From the NCBI RefSeq assembly GCF_001436275.1, contig NZ_AZEH01000039.1:1-64000 (forward strand): a stretch of 64,000 bases of DNA, in the 5' to 3' direction. Source of the DNA: Liquorilactobacillus oeni DSM 19972. GTDB lineage: Bacteria; Bacillota; Bacilli; Lactobacillales; Lactobacillaceae. Below the pieces are notes generated by a model that saw only the letters and a list, made by a program, of their open reading frames with translations, was not told the DNA's origin and did no database searches. The translations under genes and the position numbers were made by a program. Shown piece by piece: positions 24,839-34,287 of this stretch (within the stretch, counting starts at the first letter, position 1; every line of letters starts with the position of its first letter).

Positions 24839-25492
24839 ATGAAAAGAAACATTATTATCGTAATTCTTATCGGAGCTATTTTATTATTGGTCGGTTGGAA
24901 GTTGTCTAATCAGACTTTCATAAATAACAGCACTAAAAAGGTGACCACTCAAACAAAGGTAAAAAAATCAGCAAAAAATGAAGAAAAGAAAGAAAAAAAG
25001 AAAAAGGTTGTAAAGAAGACAGTAATGCGCCAACCTATAGATTGGAGAAAGTCTTCTGAGACTGTAGCTTATCCTAATTTGAATGAGTTAAAAAATTTTT
25101 GGATACTGGTTTCTACAAAGAAACAACGTGTATATTTAAAAGACGGGTCTAAAACAGTTTATACAATGTATACCTCTACAGGAAGCGGTGAAAAAACAGA
25201 AACTGATGATAACAGCACGCCGCTTGGGACATATCAAGTACAAGAAGAAAAGGGTGATTTCTTTTACAATGCAGCTTCAGGCGAGGGTGCTCATTATTGG
25301 GTTTCTTGGAAAGACCATGGTATCTATCTTTTCCACAGTGTGCCAACAGATAAGAATGGAAATTATATTATTAGCGAGGCGCAAAAATTAGGAAAACATG
25401 CAGCTTCTCATGGTTGTGTTCGCCTGTCTGTGCCGGATGCAAAATGGATGTACGAGAATCTTAAAGTCGGCACTAAAGTTGTAATTGAATAA
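24839..25492 (+). CDS. L,D-transpeptidase (YkuD)
   Basis: This 217-residue membrane-anchored enzyme has a hydrophobic N-terminal anchor (about 4-21) and a Lys-rich linker (about 33-62). The YkuD catalytic domain runs from about residue 85 to the end, with HSVPTD and the active-site motif SHGCVRL, nucleophile Cys193. L,D-transpeptidases make 3-3 cross-links or attach proteins to peptidoglycan and resist most penicillins. The linker suggests it spans the membrane-proximal wall zone. AGGAGG precedes ATG by about 12 nt. A long leader precedes it. Confidence 0.9.
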   Translation: MKRNIIIVILIGAILLLVGWKLSNQTFINNSTKKVTTQTKVKKSAKNEEKKEKKKKVVKKTVMRQPIDWRKSSETVAYPNLNELKNFWILVSTKKQRVYLKDGSKTVYTMYTSTGSGEKTETDDNSTPLGTYQVQEEKGDFFYNAASGEGAHYWVSWKDHGIYLFHSVPTDKNGNYIISEAQKLGKHAASHGCVRLSVPDAKWMYENLKVGTKVVIE

Positions 25493-25675
25493 CTAGAAGA
25501 AGAGTTTAACTAATATAAAAAAGTTATTAAAGTTTGTTTATAAAAGTTTAACAAGTAATTAACTTTGAAAGACAAAGTATTGAGGCATGTAAACTGTAAT
25601 TATTAAAGACCCCCAGCTCTCAATAATAAATTTATGATATACTTACTACTATTATGAGAAATAGGGGTAGGTTAG

Positions 25676-27133
25676 ATGAAAAAATTTTTTGTTTTACTCA
25701 GCTGTATTTTTAGCATTACAATAGCTGGAATTATGTTTTCACAGCCTAAAGTACAGGCTGCAGAAAAAACATATACGATTGGGACTGATGTGACGTTTCC
25801 TCCTTTCGTATATGCAAATTCAAATAATAAGTATGTCGGTATTGATATGGAGTTAATACGAGCAATTGCCAAAGAAGAGGGGTTTAAGGCTGACATTAAA
25901 CCGATAGGATTCAATGCGGCTGTCCAATCTTTAAGTTCAGGACAGATAGATGGTGTGATTGCGGGAATGACAATTACAGATGAACGGCGGCAAAAATTTG
26001 ATTTTTCAACTCCTTATTATCAATCAGGAATTGTAATGGCTGTTGCTCCTAAGAGCAAAATTACAAGTTTAAAAGATTTGAAAGGAAAAAGAGTTGCAAT
26101 AAAAACCGGGACCTCCGGTGCAGATTATGCTAACTCAATTAAAGACCGGTATGGTTTCAAGACGGTTACATTTGATGACTCAGATAATGTTTATAATGAC
26201 GTTAAGAATGGTAATTCAGCTGCTTGTTTTGATGATAGTGCTGTTTTAAATTACGGTGTAAAAACTGGTTTAGGCTTAAAGATTGTTACTAAGCCTACCA
26301 ACACTGGTAAATATGGTTTCGCAGTCCAAAAGGGCAAGAATCAGGAATTGCTTAGCAAGTTCAATCAAGGTCTGGAAAAACTTAAGAAGAATGGAAAATA
26401 TGATCAGATTATAGAAAAATATACTGGCAGTGCTGCTACAAGTTCAAAGAAGAAAGAAAATAAGCAAAAAGATGCAGATGGGCACACTTTTGTCGGTTTA
26501 CTTAAACAAAATAAAGATGCACTTCTTGAGGGTGTCTGGGAAACGATTGAACTAACAGTTGTTTCGATTATTTGTGCAACAGTTTTTGGTGTTTTGATTG
26601 GTTTACTGGGTGTGATTCCTAACAAGTTTTCACAAGGATTTTCAACAACCGTTATTTATATTTTCAGGGGACTTCCTTTACTTGTTCTAGCATTGTTTAT
26701 TTATAATGGTGTTCCAAGCCTTACCGGTTCTAAAATTCCTGCATTTATTGCTGGTATTATTACCTTGACTTTGAATGAAGGTGCTTATACGGCTGCCTTT
26801 GTTAAGGGTGGAATAGAAGCTGTTGACACCGGTCAAATGGAGGCTGCCCGTAGTTTGGGGCTACCATTTGGAAAAGCAATGAGAAGGGTTATTTTACCGC
26901 AAGGACTTAAAATAATGGTCCCTTCATTTATTAATCAATTTATTATTACTTTGAAGGATACTTCTATCTTATCGATTATTGGGATTCTTGAACTTACTCA
27001 AACTGGTAAAATTATTATTGCTCGTAACCTAGAAGGTTTTAGAATTTGGACAATCATAGCAGTCATTTACTTGGTTATTATTACCCTTTTGACATTGTTA
27101 TCAAAGTGGGTTGAACGGAGGATCAAAGACTAA
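25676..27133 (+). CDS. Amino-acid ABC importer, fused binding protein and permease
   Basis: The 485-residue product is a fusion typical of lactic acid bacteria (GlnP type). It has a signal peptide at residues 1-28 (cleavage near VQAAEK). A solute-binding domain covers about 30-258, with [19 protein letters not shown] and [22 protein letters not shown], typical of polar amino-acid binding. A HisMQ-type permease domain fills about 270-485, with the EAA-loop segment [21 protein letters not shown] that docks the ATPase. Glutamine or glutamate is the likely substrate, relevant to gltBD in the same region. AGGGGTAGG lies upstream of ATG. Its stop overlaps the ATPase start by one base (TAATG). Confidence 0.9.
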   Translation: MKKFFVLLSCIFSITIAGIMFSQPKVQAAEKTYTIGTDVTFPPFVYANSNNKYVGIDMELIRAIAKEEGFKADIKPIGFNAAVQSLSSGQIDGVIAGMTITDERRQKFDFSTPYYQSGIVMAVAPKSKITSLKDLKGKRVAIKTGTSGADYANSIKDRYGFKTVTFDDSDNVYNDVKNGNSAACFDDSAVLNYGVKTGLGLKIVTKPTNTGKYGFAVQKGKNQELLSKFNQGLEKLKKNGKYDQIIEKYTGSAATSSKKKENKQKDADGHTFVGLLKQNKDALLEGVWETIELTVVSIICATVFGVLIGLLGVIPNKFSQGFSTTVIYIFRGLPLLVLALFIYNGVPSLTGSKIPAFIAGIITLTLNEGAYTAAFVKGGIEAVDTGQMEAARSLGLPFGKAMRRVILPQGLKIMVPSFINQFIITLKDTSILSIIGILELTQTGKIIIARNLEGFRIWTIIAVIYLVIITLLTLLSKWVERRIKD

Positions 27134-27873
27134 TGAAGCATTTAAAAGTTGATGTCACAGATTTAAATAAAAATTTTGGCGACAATCATGTTTTGAAGGG
27201 AATTGATTTTAAGGTCGCTAATAATGAAGTAGTTGTATTGATTGGGCCATCAGGGTCTGGGAAGAGTACCCTTTTACGTTGCTTAAATAGACTTGAGGTG
27301 CCAACTTCCGGAAAAGTTGTAATTGATGGGAATGATATCAGCGATAAAAAGACTGATATTGATAAAGCCCGTGAAAACATCGGGATGGTTTTCCAACACT
27401 TTAATCTGTTCAATAACTTAACAGTTGGAGAAAACGTTGAACTTGCGCCAACTGAATTGGGAAAAAGCAGTAAAGAAGAAGCAGCTCAAGCAGCTAAAAA
27501 GCTTTTAAAGACAGTTGGTTTGGAAGATAAATACAATGCAATGCCATATTCTCTTTCTGGTGGGCAGAAACAACGTGTTGCCATTGCGCGTGCATTGGCT
27601 ATGAATCCTGATATAATGTTATTTGATGAACCGACCTCTGCTCTTGATCCAGAAATGGTCGGGGATGTTTTAGCAGTAATGAAAGACCTTGCAAAAAATG
27701 GGATGACAATGGTTGTAGTAACACATGAGATGGGCTTTGCTAAAGAAGTTGCTGATCGTGTTGTATTTATGGCAGATGGAAAAGTTATGGAAGAGGGTAG
27801 TCCAGATGCAATTTTCGACAATCCGCAAAATGAAAGGACGAAGTCTTTTCTAGATAAAGTTATCAATGTATAG
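27133..27873 (+). CDS. glnQ: Amino-acid ABC importer, ATP-binding subunit
   Basis: The 246-residue ATPase carries Walker [10 protein letters not shown] (about 38-46), Q-loop [11 protein letters not shown], signature LSGGQKQR, Walker [12 protein letters not shown] and switch VTHEM. It is of the polar-amino-acid (GlnQ/HisP) class. It powers the upstream fused permease, with which it is translationally coupled by a TAATG overlap. The exact amino acid is inferred only from family similarity. Confidence 0.92.
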   Translation: MKHLKVDVTDLNKNFGDNHVLKGIDFKVANNEVVVLIGPSGSGKSTLLRCLNRLEVPTSGKVVIDGNDISDKKTDIDKARENIGMVFQHFNLFNNLTVGENVELAPTELGKSSKEEAAQAAKKLLKTVGLEDKYNAMPYSLSGGQKQRVAIARALAMNPDIMLFDEPTSALDPEMVGDVLAVMKDLAKNGMTMVVVTHEMGFAKEVADRVVFMADGKVMEEGSPDAIFDNPQNERTKSFLDKVINV

Positions 27874-27952
27874 ATTTTTGAAAATAAGATTCAGGAGGGT
27901 CTTCCTCAGTGAAACTATAGACGCAGTTGAAATTTTCTAAGAGGTGATCACA

Positions 27953-28216
27953 ATGTTCAAAGCTTTGTTAGTAATGCATGATCATAATGAGGGATATTAC
28001 CGGATGAATAAAGTCAGTTTCGAAAATATGCCTGTTAGCGGGCAATATATTTATAATTCTGATGGACTTGCCTATCAAGTAGAAGAAGTTGCCAGTTTTG
28101 CAGGCTATGTTAGCGAAAAGGGTGCTACTACGATTTTGGTAGTGCATCCGGTTGACAAAGAAGCACCGGTCAGCAAACTCTATGGTTTGGATATTGAACG
28201 TGACCTCGACGATTAA
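27953..28216 (+). CDS. Small conserved-type protein, unknown function
   Basis: The 87-residue acidic soluble protein (FKALLVMHDHNEGYYRMNKV, ATTILVVHPVDKEAPV) is of a type seen in lactobacilli but without a known role. AGGTGA lies 8 nt before ATG 27953, chosen over an in-frame GTG nine bases earlier. It follows the ABC transporter genes after 80 bp without a clear terminator, so read-through is possible. A terminator follows at 28249. Confidence 0.65.
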   Translation: MFKALLVMHDHNEGYYRMNKVSFENMPVSGQYIYNSDGLAYQVEEVASFAGYVSEKGATTILVVHPVDKEAPVSKLYGLDIERDLDD

Positions 28217-28248
28217 GCCCTTGTATTTAAATTATACTTAAATTAAAT

Positions 28249-28295
28249 CTAGCTTGTGGAATCTTTTAAATTTTATTCCTCAGGCTAGTTTTTTT
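28249..28295 (+). terminator. Terminator
   Basis: CTAGC (28249-28253) with GCTAG (28284-28288) and a nested GGAAT/ATTCC stem are followed by seven T residues. Confidence 0.75.
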
Positions 28296-28453
28296 GCAGA
28301 CATAAATCGGTTAAATAACAGTAGAAAGAATTTCGTATTATTTAATCTGGTTAGCGCGTCTTCTGTAATATTAAAAATTTGAATAGGATAAATACAAATT
28401 TAATGGTACCATAGAAATTGTTTATTTTATTTTAGAAGGAGGTCCGCAGCTGG

Positions 28454-29662
28454 ATGACTGAAAAAATCGAAAAAAGTAAAAAAATCTGGCGGCGTAGTTT
28501 CCTAACGTTATGGTTTGGCTGTTTTATTACCGCTTTGGGTTATTCGATGACAATGCCTTTTATCTCGCTTTATCTTGATACTTTGGGGCATTTTAGCAAC
28601 TGGCAGTTGAATCTTTATTCTGGTGTAGCTTTTGCTATTACATATTTTTCTCAAGCAATTGTTTCTCCTTTTTGGGGAAGTTTAGCAGACAGAAAGGGCA
28701 GAAAATTAATGTGTCTGCGCGCTTCAGGTGTAATGGCTTGTACTATCTTTTTGGTGGGAGCTGCTAACAGTGTATGGATGGTAATTTTTTTGCGGTTTTT
28801 GCAGGGAGTCTTTTCAGGCTACATTAACAATGCAACTGCGCTGATGGCTGCAGAAACTTCACATGAAAAAAGCGGTCAGGTGATGGGTAACCTGATGACA
28901 GCTAATGTTTCAGGAACACTGTTGGGACCATTGTTCGGTGGTGTTATTGCTGGAGCAGTTGGCTATCGAAGTACTTTTTTTATCACCGGGTTATTAATGG
29001 CGTTAGTTTTTGTACTAACTTTTTTGTACACTAAAGAGCATTTTAAACCGGTTCCTGCAAAAAAGATGAAGTCGATGGTCATGATCTTTAAAGAGCTGAC
29101 CAACCGCCGTCTAATTATTGCTATGTTTTTGACAACTTTGCTAGTGCAGTCTTCGTTAATGTCAATTGCTCCTATTATCAGCCTATTTGTTAGAGAGTTG
29201 ATGCATAACCAGGGAAATATTTCATTGGTTAGCGGAATTGTAGCTGCTATGCCAGGATTCGGTACTCTATTGGTGGCTTCTAAAGTTGGACATTTAATGG
29301 ACCGTAGTAAGCCGGAAAAAGTCTTGACTTTTGGATTGTTTATAACAATTGCAGTATTTCTTCCAATGTATTTTGTCGTGTCTCCATGGCAATTAGGTTT
29401 TTTACGTTTTATACTAGGCCTTTCAAGCGCAGCGTTATTACCTGCAGTTCAAACTATCTTGACTATTGACGTGCCAGACGAAGCTTTTGGTAGAATTTTT
29501 AGTTATAACCAATCTTTTCAAGCCACAGGCGGCGTTATCGGTCCGCTGTTAGGATCCTTCGTTTCAAGCATATTTGACTATCAGAGCGTTTTTTTAGTTA
29601 CTTCTTTATTGATTGTTTTAAATCTAATCATAGTTTATCGAGTTATGGACGATAGTAAATAA
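28454..29662 (+). CDS. MFS multidrug-type efflux transporter
   Basis: The 402-residue major facilitator protein has twelve predicted helices of the DHA1 drug:proton antiporter branch (Bmr/NorA/MdtG-like). GSLADRKGRKLMCLRASG is the loop 2-3 motif A (GxLaDrxGrk). NNATALMAAETSHEKSGQVMG and GTLLGPLFGGVIAG (motif C-like) also fit this branch. The C-terminal domain repeats the pattern. A very good AGGAGG site lies upstream of ATG. Substrates are unknown. It is monocistronic and ends before a strong bidirectional terminator. Confidence 0.88.
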   Translation: MTEKIEKSKKIWRRSFLTLWFGCFITALGYSMTMPFISLYLDTLGHFSNWQLNLYSGVAFAITYFSQAIVSPFWGSLADRKGRKLMCLRASGVMACTIFLVGAANSVWMVIFLRFLQGVFSGYINNATALMAAETSHEKSGQVMGNLMTANVSGTLLGPLFGGVIAGAVGYRSTFFITGLLMALVFVLTFLYTKEHFKPVPAKKMKSMVMIFKELTNRRLIIAMFLTTLLVQSSLMSIAPIISLFVRELMHNQGNISLVSGIVAAMPGFGTLLVASKVGHLMDRSKPEKVLTFGLFITIAVFLPMYFVVSPWQLGFLRFILGLSSAALLPAVQTILTIDVPDEAFGRIFSYNQSFQATGGVIGPLLGSFVSSIFDYQSVFLVTSLLIVLNLIIVYRVMDDSK

Positions 29663-29755
29663 GTTGTTTTATTTCATAGCTAATCATTTAAAATGGTTAA
29701 CCGTAATTTTACTTTTACAGGTGGAATAAATAAAATAGCGCTTATATTTAAATAT

Positions 29756-29799
29756 AAAAAGAGTGATTGAAAAATTTATTTTCTTCAATCACTCTTTTT
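29756..29799. terminator. Strong bidirectional terminator
   Basis: AAAAAGAGTGATTGAA (29756-29771) pairs perfectly, 16 bp, with TTCAATCACTCTTTTT (29784-29799). The A and T runs make it work in both directions between convergent genes. Confidence 0.9.
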
Positions 29800-29876
29800 C
29801 ATTAATGTGTTTATATAGATAAAACTTTATTAACGAATCTTAAGCTTATAATTAATATTGTAAGATTACTTTTTGT

Positions 29877-30206
29877 TTATTCAAATGAAAGTTCAAGAAA
29901 ATATACTTTGCTTCGCGAAAGATAAGCTGTGGTCACCCAAGCTTCTAGGAAACCATGTTCTTGAATCGAAATCATTTTCATGTAAAAGTTGAGAAGTTCT
30001 CCATGTTGAGATACAAAGTCATCACTTAGACGATTGACCATCAGCTTATCTTTAGGAAAATAAATGTCGGTATCTGCAATTGGAACATCTGAACTAACAG
30101 CTATTCTGACTACATTATCATAGTCAGTATTTAATAGTTTTAATTTGTCAGGATGTCTCTTCAAAAATGATAACAAGTGAAAAATTGAATCTGAATTACT
30201 GGCCAC
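29877..30206 (-). CDS. Unknown 109-residue protein
   Basis: This soluble mixed alpha/beta protein (SIFHLLSFLKRHPDKLKLL, VVRIAVSSDVPIADTDIYF) has no recognised family. The start is taken at GTG 30206 because AAAGGA lies 8 nt upstream. The ATG three codons earlier abuts the ribosome site with no spacer. It is single, divergent from the phosphatase gene at 30323, and convergent with the MFS gene. Confidence 0.65.
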   Translation of the reverse strand: MASNSDSIFHLLSFLKRHPDKLKLLNTDYDNVVRIAVSSDVPIADTDIYFPKDKLMVNRLSDDFVSQHGELLNFYMKMISIQEHGFLEAWVTTAYLSRSKVYFLELSFE

Positions 30207-30322
30207 ACTTATCATTCCTTTAAATGTTTAGCTCAATTGTAGCAGTAATTTTGGTATAATTGAACTGTTCTAATAATTTGTGAGAAAATTTTATGAAAAG
30301 CAAGATGAAAAGGTGATGAACA

Positions 30323-30964
30323 GTGGTAGTTCATTTTTACTTGGTTCGCCATGGACAGACAAAGTTGAATAGGCTGCATCGGCTTCAAGGCATTACAGAT
30401 TCTCCACTAACTAAGAAAGGAGCTGCCAAAGCATATAAACTTGGGCAAAGATTGAGTGAAATTGAATTTCAAGCTGTTTATGCCAGCGATTTGAAAAGGG
30501 CACAAACCAGTGCTGAAATCATTGTAGCCGAAAATAAAAAGAAAAAGCCACAAATTTACTGTGAACCGGATTTACGGGAATTAAGTTTTGGTTTTTATGA
30601 AGAAATGAAAAATCGACAGATGATTCCTGCAGTTTTAAAAAAAGCAGGGCCAAAAAAAATTTTAAAAATTATAAGAGGACCTAAACGAGTTTCAAAAATT
30701 GTTGATATGTTTAGGGATACTAATGATGGTATCCAGGTGGAAAGTGCTGCAGAATTGAATGAAAGAATTGTAAGGATTTTAACGCAAAGTGGAATGAAGT
30801 ATGAAAATCAAGAAGTAAACCTGCTGATTGTAGCTCATGCTTTGATTTTATCTATTTTTATTGAAAATCTGGACAAAGACTTCCATTTTTTATTTTTGCG
30901 AAATACACATTTAAGCAAAGTTAATTATAAAGAAGGAAAATTTTCAATTGTTGAACGTAAATAA
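30323..30964 (+). CDS. Histidine phosphatase family protein
   Basis: The 213-residue protein has the phosphoglycerate-mutase-like fold. The catalytic motif LVRHGQT carries His10; further active-site residues are in YASDLKRAQTSAEII, DLRELSFGFYEE and VAHALIL. Members are broad phosphatases acting on sugar phosphates, nucleotides or PGM-like substrates. The GTG start has AGGTGAT 8 nt upstream. A TATAAT near 30258 is a likely -10. It is followed after 17 nt by a serine hydrolase, likely in one operon. Confidence 0.88.
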   Translation: MVVHFYLVRHGQTKLNRLHRLQGITDSPLTKKGAAKAYKLGQRLSEIEFQAVYASDLKRAQTSAEIIVAENKKKKPQIYCEPDLRELSFGFYEEMKNRQMIPAVLKKAGPKKILKIIRGPKRVSKIVDMFRDTNDGIQVESAAELNERIVRILTQSGMKYENQEVNLLIVAHALILSIFIENLDKDFHFLFLRNTHLSKVNYKEGKFSIVERK

Positions 30965-30981
30965 AAAAGAAGTGGTGAAAA

Positions 30982-31989
30982 TTGTTCAATATAAAAACAA
31001 CTGCAATGTTACATCAGCTTGTCAGTGAAAAAGTTGTTCCTGGTGTTTCTTACGCGATGCTGCATGACGGACAGCTGCAGGCTGAAATTTTCGGTAACAA
31101 GGAAGTAGAACCTGAAGTAAAAAAGCTTTCTGCAGGGTTGAAGTATGATGTAGCTTCCCTTACCAAAGTGGTAGGAACGACCAATGTTATTTTACAATTG
31201 GTAGCAAAGGGACAATTAGCATTTGATGACCCAATAAAAAAATATTTACCCCGTTTTTTTGATCAGAGAGTTACAGTGCGGCATTTATTAACCCATACTT
31301 CAGCTATTACAGGGTACATTAAAAATCGTAATGAATTAAGTGCCCATGAATTGCTGGAGGCGCTTTACCAGCTTCATGTAGGAGACTGGTTTGAAAAAAA
31401 AGTCGTTTATACGGATATAGGTTTAATTTTCTTAGGCCTGATAATTGAAAAAATTTACAATCAGCCTGTTCAGCAGGTGATTGCTGAAAAAGTTCTGCGT
31501 CCCTTAGATTTAACGGAAAGTACTTTCTGTCCACAAGCAGCTGAATGTGTTCCAACAGAGATTGTGCCTACTCGCGGCCTGATTTGTGGGAAAGTTCATG
31601 ACCCGAAGGCATATATTTTGGGAAGACATTGTGCTTCTGCAGGACTTTTTACAACATTACATGATCTCATTAAATTTTCACAGTGGATGTTGGATGATTC
31701 GTCAAGTCATAAGCTAATTCCTGCTTCTTTGATTAATCAGCTTTTCTTCGATCAAACTCCTGACCATAAATTAGGACGTTCATACGGATGGGATCTGCGG
31801 TACGATTCTCAAAATAAGGCTTGTCTTTATCATACTGGATATACTGGCACTTTTATCTTAATCGATAAAGCAAACCAAAATGCACTGATCGTTTTAACCA
31901 ATCGGGTACATCCACATACGCCTAATGATAAGTTTTTGAAAAGAAGAGATGCAATAATTAGTGCATACCTTACCGAAAAGGGATTATAA
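30982..31989 (+). CDS. Beta-lactamase-related serine hydrolase
   Basis: The 335-residue enzyme is of the class C beta-lactamase/penicillin-binding family. The SxxK motif is SLTK (Ser59-Lys62), the second motif YTD sits at the YxN position (VVYTDIGLIFLG), and HTGYTGT corresponds to the KTG/HTG strand. It lacks a signal peptide, so it is probably a cytoplasmic esterase or peptidase-type hydrolase, not a drug-resistance enzyme. The TTG start follows the upstream gene by 17 nt. ManA is the next gene, after 36 nt. Confidence 0.82.
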   Translation: MFNIKTTAMLHQLVSEKVVPGVSYAMLHDGQLQAEIFGNKEVEPEVKKLSAGLKYDVASLTKVVGTTNVILQLVAKGQLAFDDPIKKYLPRFFDQRVTVRHLLTHTSAITGYIKNRNELSAHELLEALYQLHVGDWFEKKVVYTDIGLIFLGLIIEKIYNQPVQQVIAEKVLRPLDLTESTFCPQAAECVPTEIVPTRGLICGKVHDPKAYILGRHCASAGLFTTLHDLIKFSQWMLDDSSSHKLIPASLINQLFFDQTPDHKLGRSYGWDLRYDSQNKACLYHTGYTGTFILIDKANQNALIVLTNRVHPHTPNDKFLKRRDAIISAYLTEKGL

Positions 31990-32025
31990 TAAACGGGTAT
32001 TCTTTTGTTGAAAGGGGTAATTAAA

Positions 32026-32994
32026 ATGTTAATGGAACCGCTTTTTTTAAAACCCGCTTTTCAGGAAAAAATCTGGGGCGGCAAACGGTTGAAAACACAA
32101 TTTGGATATGATATTCCAAGTGATCATACGGGTGAGTGTTGGGCAATTTCAGCACATAAGCACGGACCGGCTACAGTTGTGAATGGGATTTATAAGGGCA
32201 AAAAGCTTAATCAATTGTGGGATGAACATCGTGAAATTTTTGGAAATGCTGAGGGAGAAGTCTTTCCGCTTTTAACAAAGATTTTAGATGCACAGTCTGA
32301 ACTTTCTGTTCAAGTTCATCCCGATGATGCGTATGCTTGGAAACATGAACACGAACTTGGTAAAACAGAGTGCTGGTATGTGTTAGCTGCTGATAAAAAC
32401 TCGAAAATGATTTACGGGCACCATGCAAAAACGAGGAAACAGCTTGAAGAGATGATAAATGAAGGAGATTGGGAGCATCTTTTACGTCATGTTCCAGTTA
32501 AGGCTGGAGACTTCTTATACGTCCCAAGCGGTACAATTCATGCCATCGGCAGAGGAATTATGGTTTTAGAGACACAGCAAAGCAGTGATACTACTTATCG
32601 GGTTTACGATTTTGATCGTGTTGATAAAAAAACAGGTAAAAAACGTGAACTCCATATTCAACAGTCAATTGCAGTCACTAATGTTCCGCATGTTGACCCG
32701 CAACTTAACATTAAAACTGTTAAACACGAGGATGCAGCTGTTACCACTTTTGTCCAAACAGACTTTTTCAGTGTGTATAAATGGAAAATTTCAGATGGTA
32801 AAGCAACTTTTAAACGGCAGGAAGCGCCGTATACTTTAATATCTGTTCTTTCTGGAACTGGAGAATTAGTGATTTCTAATCAGAAGTATTCTTTGGAAAA
32901 AGGTCAGCATCTGATTTTGCCATTTGATGTAAAAGAGTGGACGTTAACGGGAACTTTGGAGATAATTGCTTCAGAACCGGGGGAAAGGGCCTGA
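32026..32994 (+). CDS. manA: Mannose-6-phosphate isomerase, class I
   Basis: The 322-residue zinc enzyme interconverts mannose 6-phosphate and fructose 6-phosphate. The family pattern is clear: PAFQEKIWGGKRL at the N-terminus, GECWAISAH, the metal-binding SVQVHPDD and ELGKTECWYVL with YVPSGTIHAIG, and the catalytic Arg in YRVYDFDR. ATG 32026 is preferred since GGGG lies 8 nt upstream; an in-frame TTG 21 nt earlier overlaps that site. It is probably in one transcript with the two upstream hydrolases. Confidence 0.93.
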   Translation: MLMEPLFLKPAFQEKIWGGKRLKTQFGYDIPSDHTGECWAISAHKHGPATVVNGIYKGKKLNQLWDEHREIFGNAEGEVFPLLTKILDAQSELSVQVHPDDAYAWKHEHELGKTECWYVLAADKNSKMIYGHHAKTRKQLEEMINEGDWEHLLRHVPVKAGDFLYVPSGTIHAIGRGIMVLETQQSSDTTYRVYDFDRVDKKTGKKRELHIQQSIAVTNVPHVDPQLNIKTVKHEDAAVTTFVQTDFFSVYKWKISDGKATFKRQEAPYTLISVLSGTGELVISNQKYSLEKGQHLILPFDVKEWTLTGTLEIIASEPGERA

Positions 32995-33183
32995 AACAAG
33001 TAGCATTTTTAATAAACAACTGGCTGGTAGCTGTAAGCATGGTTGTCTAAAGAAATAATGTAAGCCTTATCATTATTAGCGGTTTGGAGACTTTAGGAGG
33101 CTCAGGATTTTATAATTACGGAGCCAAGTTTTAAAGCTTTTGAAATTATGTAGTTTAAGCAACGAGGGGACTGAATATGAAAC

Positions 33184-33981
33184 GTGACAAAAATCAGATT
33201 AATTGCAACTGATATGGATGGGACATTTTTGAATAATATGATGGATTATAATCGCAGCAGATTTAGAAACCTATATGAAAAAATGAAGTTAAAAAACATC
33301 AAGTTTGTAATTGCAAGCGGGAATCAATATTATCAACTAAAATCGTATTTTAAAGACTACCCGGAGTTGCTTTATATTGCTGAAAATGGAGCCTATATTA
33401 GAAGTCAAGCGCAGGTATATCAAGAAACAAGTTTTTCTTCGCAAAATGCAGAGCAGATACTTGAAAAGCTGACACAAATTCCAAAATTGCAGGTATTAGT
33501 TTGTGGAGAGATGGGTGCATATTACCTTTCTAATGCAGAAAAGGATTTTATAATCCTTTCGCACAAGTATTATCCACGTCTCGAAGCGGTTAGAGCTTTT
33601 GACATGATTAACGATCACATTTTAAAATTTGCATTGAGTTGTTCCCCAGAGGAAACAGAAGACGTTGTCTTGAAACTACGCAAAAAATTAAAAGGAATTG
33701 CTGAACCGACTTCAAGCGGTCGTGGCGGGATTGATATTATTCAACCTGGTATGAATAAAGCAGCAGGCCTGAGGGTTTTAGGTGGCAAATTTGGAATCCC
33801 ATTTTCTAAGATGTGTGCTTTTGGTGACGGCGGTAATGACTTGGAAATGCTTTCTGAAGTTGGGGAGGGTGTAGCTATGGAAAATGCTTCTTCTGCTGTT
33901 AAGAAGATAACTTCTTATCGTACTGCTTCAAATGAAGAGCAAGGTGTTTTGAGTTATGTCGAAGAAATAGTGCAAAGATAA
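33184..33981 (+). CDS. Cof-type HAD phosphatase
   Basis: The 265-residue sugar-phosphate phosphatase belongs to HAD subfamily IIB. Motif I is LIATDMDGTFL, motif II FVIASGN, motif III a Lys in GMNKAAGLRVL, and motif IV FGDGGNDLEML. GTG 33184 opens the frame. The best ribosome site (GAGGGG) points instead to ATG 33178, which is in another frame and encodes only eleven residues. This could mean a small upstream peptide, a shifted start by a one-base change, or a simple GTG start with long spacing. The conserved domain is intact from the GTG onwards. Confidence 0.85.
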   Translation: MTKIRLIATDMDGTFLNNMMDYNRSRFRNLYEKMKLKNIKFVIASGNQYYQLKSYFKDYPELLYIAENGAYIRSQAQVYQETSFSSQNAEQILEKLTQIPKLQVLVCGEMGAYYLSNAEKDFIILSHKYYPRLEAVRAFDMINDHILKFALSCSPEETEDVVLKLRKKLKGIAEPTSSGRGGIDIIQPGMNKAAGLRVLGGKFGIPFSKMCAFGDGGNDLEMLSEVGEGVAMENASSAVKKITSYRTASNEEQGVLSYVEEIVQR

Positions 33982-34083
33982 TAAAAAATTTATAAACTAA
34001 CAAGCCAAATATATAAAATTGTGCATTCAAAATAAAAAGGTTAGCTGTTTTAAAACTGGTGCAAGTTGATTCTGATACTATAA

Positions 34084-34127
34084 ATGAAGCCAAGAATCTG
34101 AGTTTTGACTCAGATTCTTGGCTTCAT
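34084..34127. terminator. 20-bp perfect hairpin between convergent genes
   Basis: A 20-bp arm (34084-34103) is fully complementary to 34108-34127 with a 4-base loop. The T-tail is short on both strands, so termination is likely but not certain. It lies between the HAD gene and gatD, which converge. Confidence 0.65.
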
Positions 34128-34287
34128 TCTGCAATACGGGAATTAACGTGTTTAAGCAGCCAGTTTTTCTTACTTAAATGTAAATTATTAATTAATAGTA
34201 AAGTTAGCGGTACATTCGCAACTTTCAGTTAATTCTCACACTGCCACGCTGCATTTAAAGATTCGCTTAATTTCGTTTTTTAGTGAG

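Noticed and set aside
30982-31989. Beta-lactamase resistance gene
   Set aside because: It lacks a signal peptide and the YxN motif of true class C enzymes; it fits a cytoplasmic esterase-like serine hydrolase.
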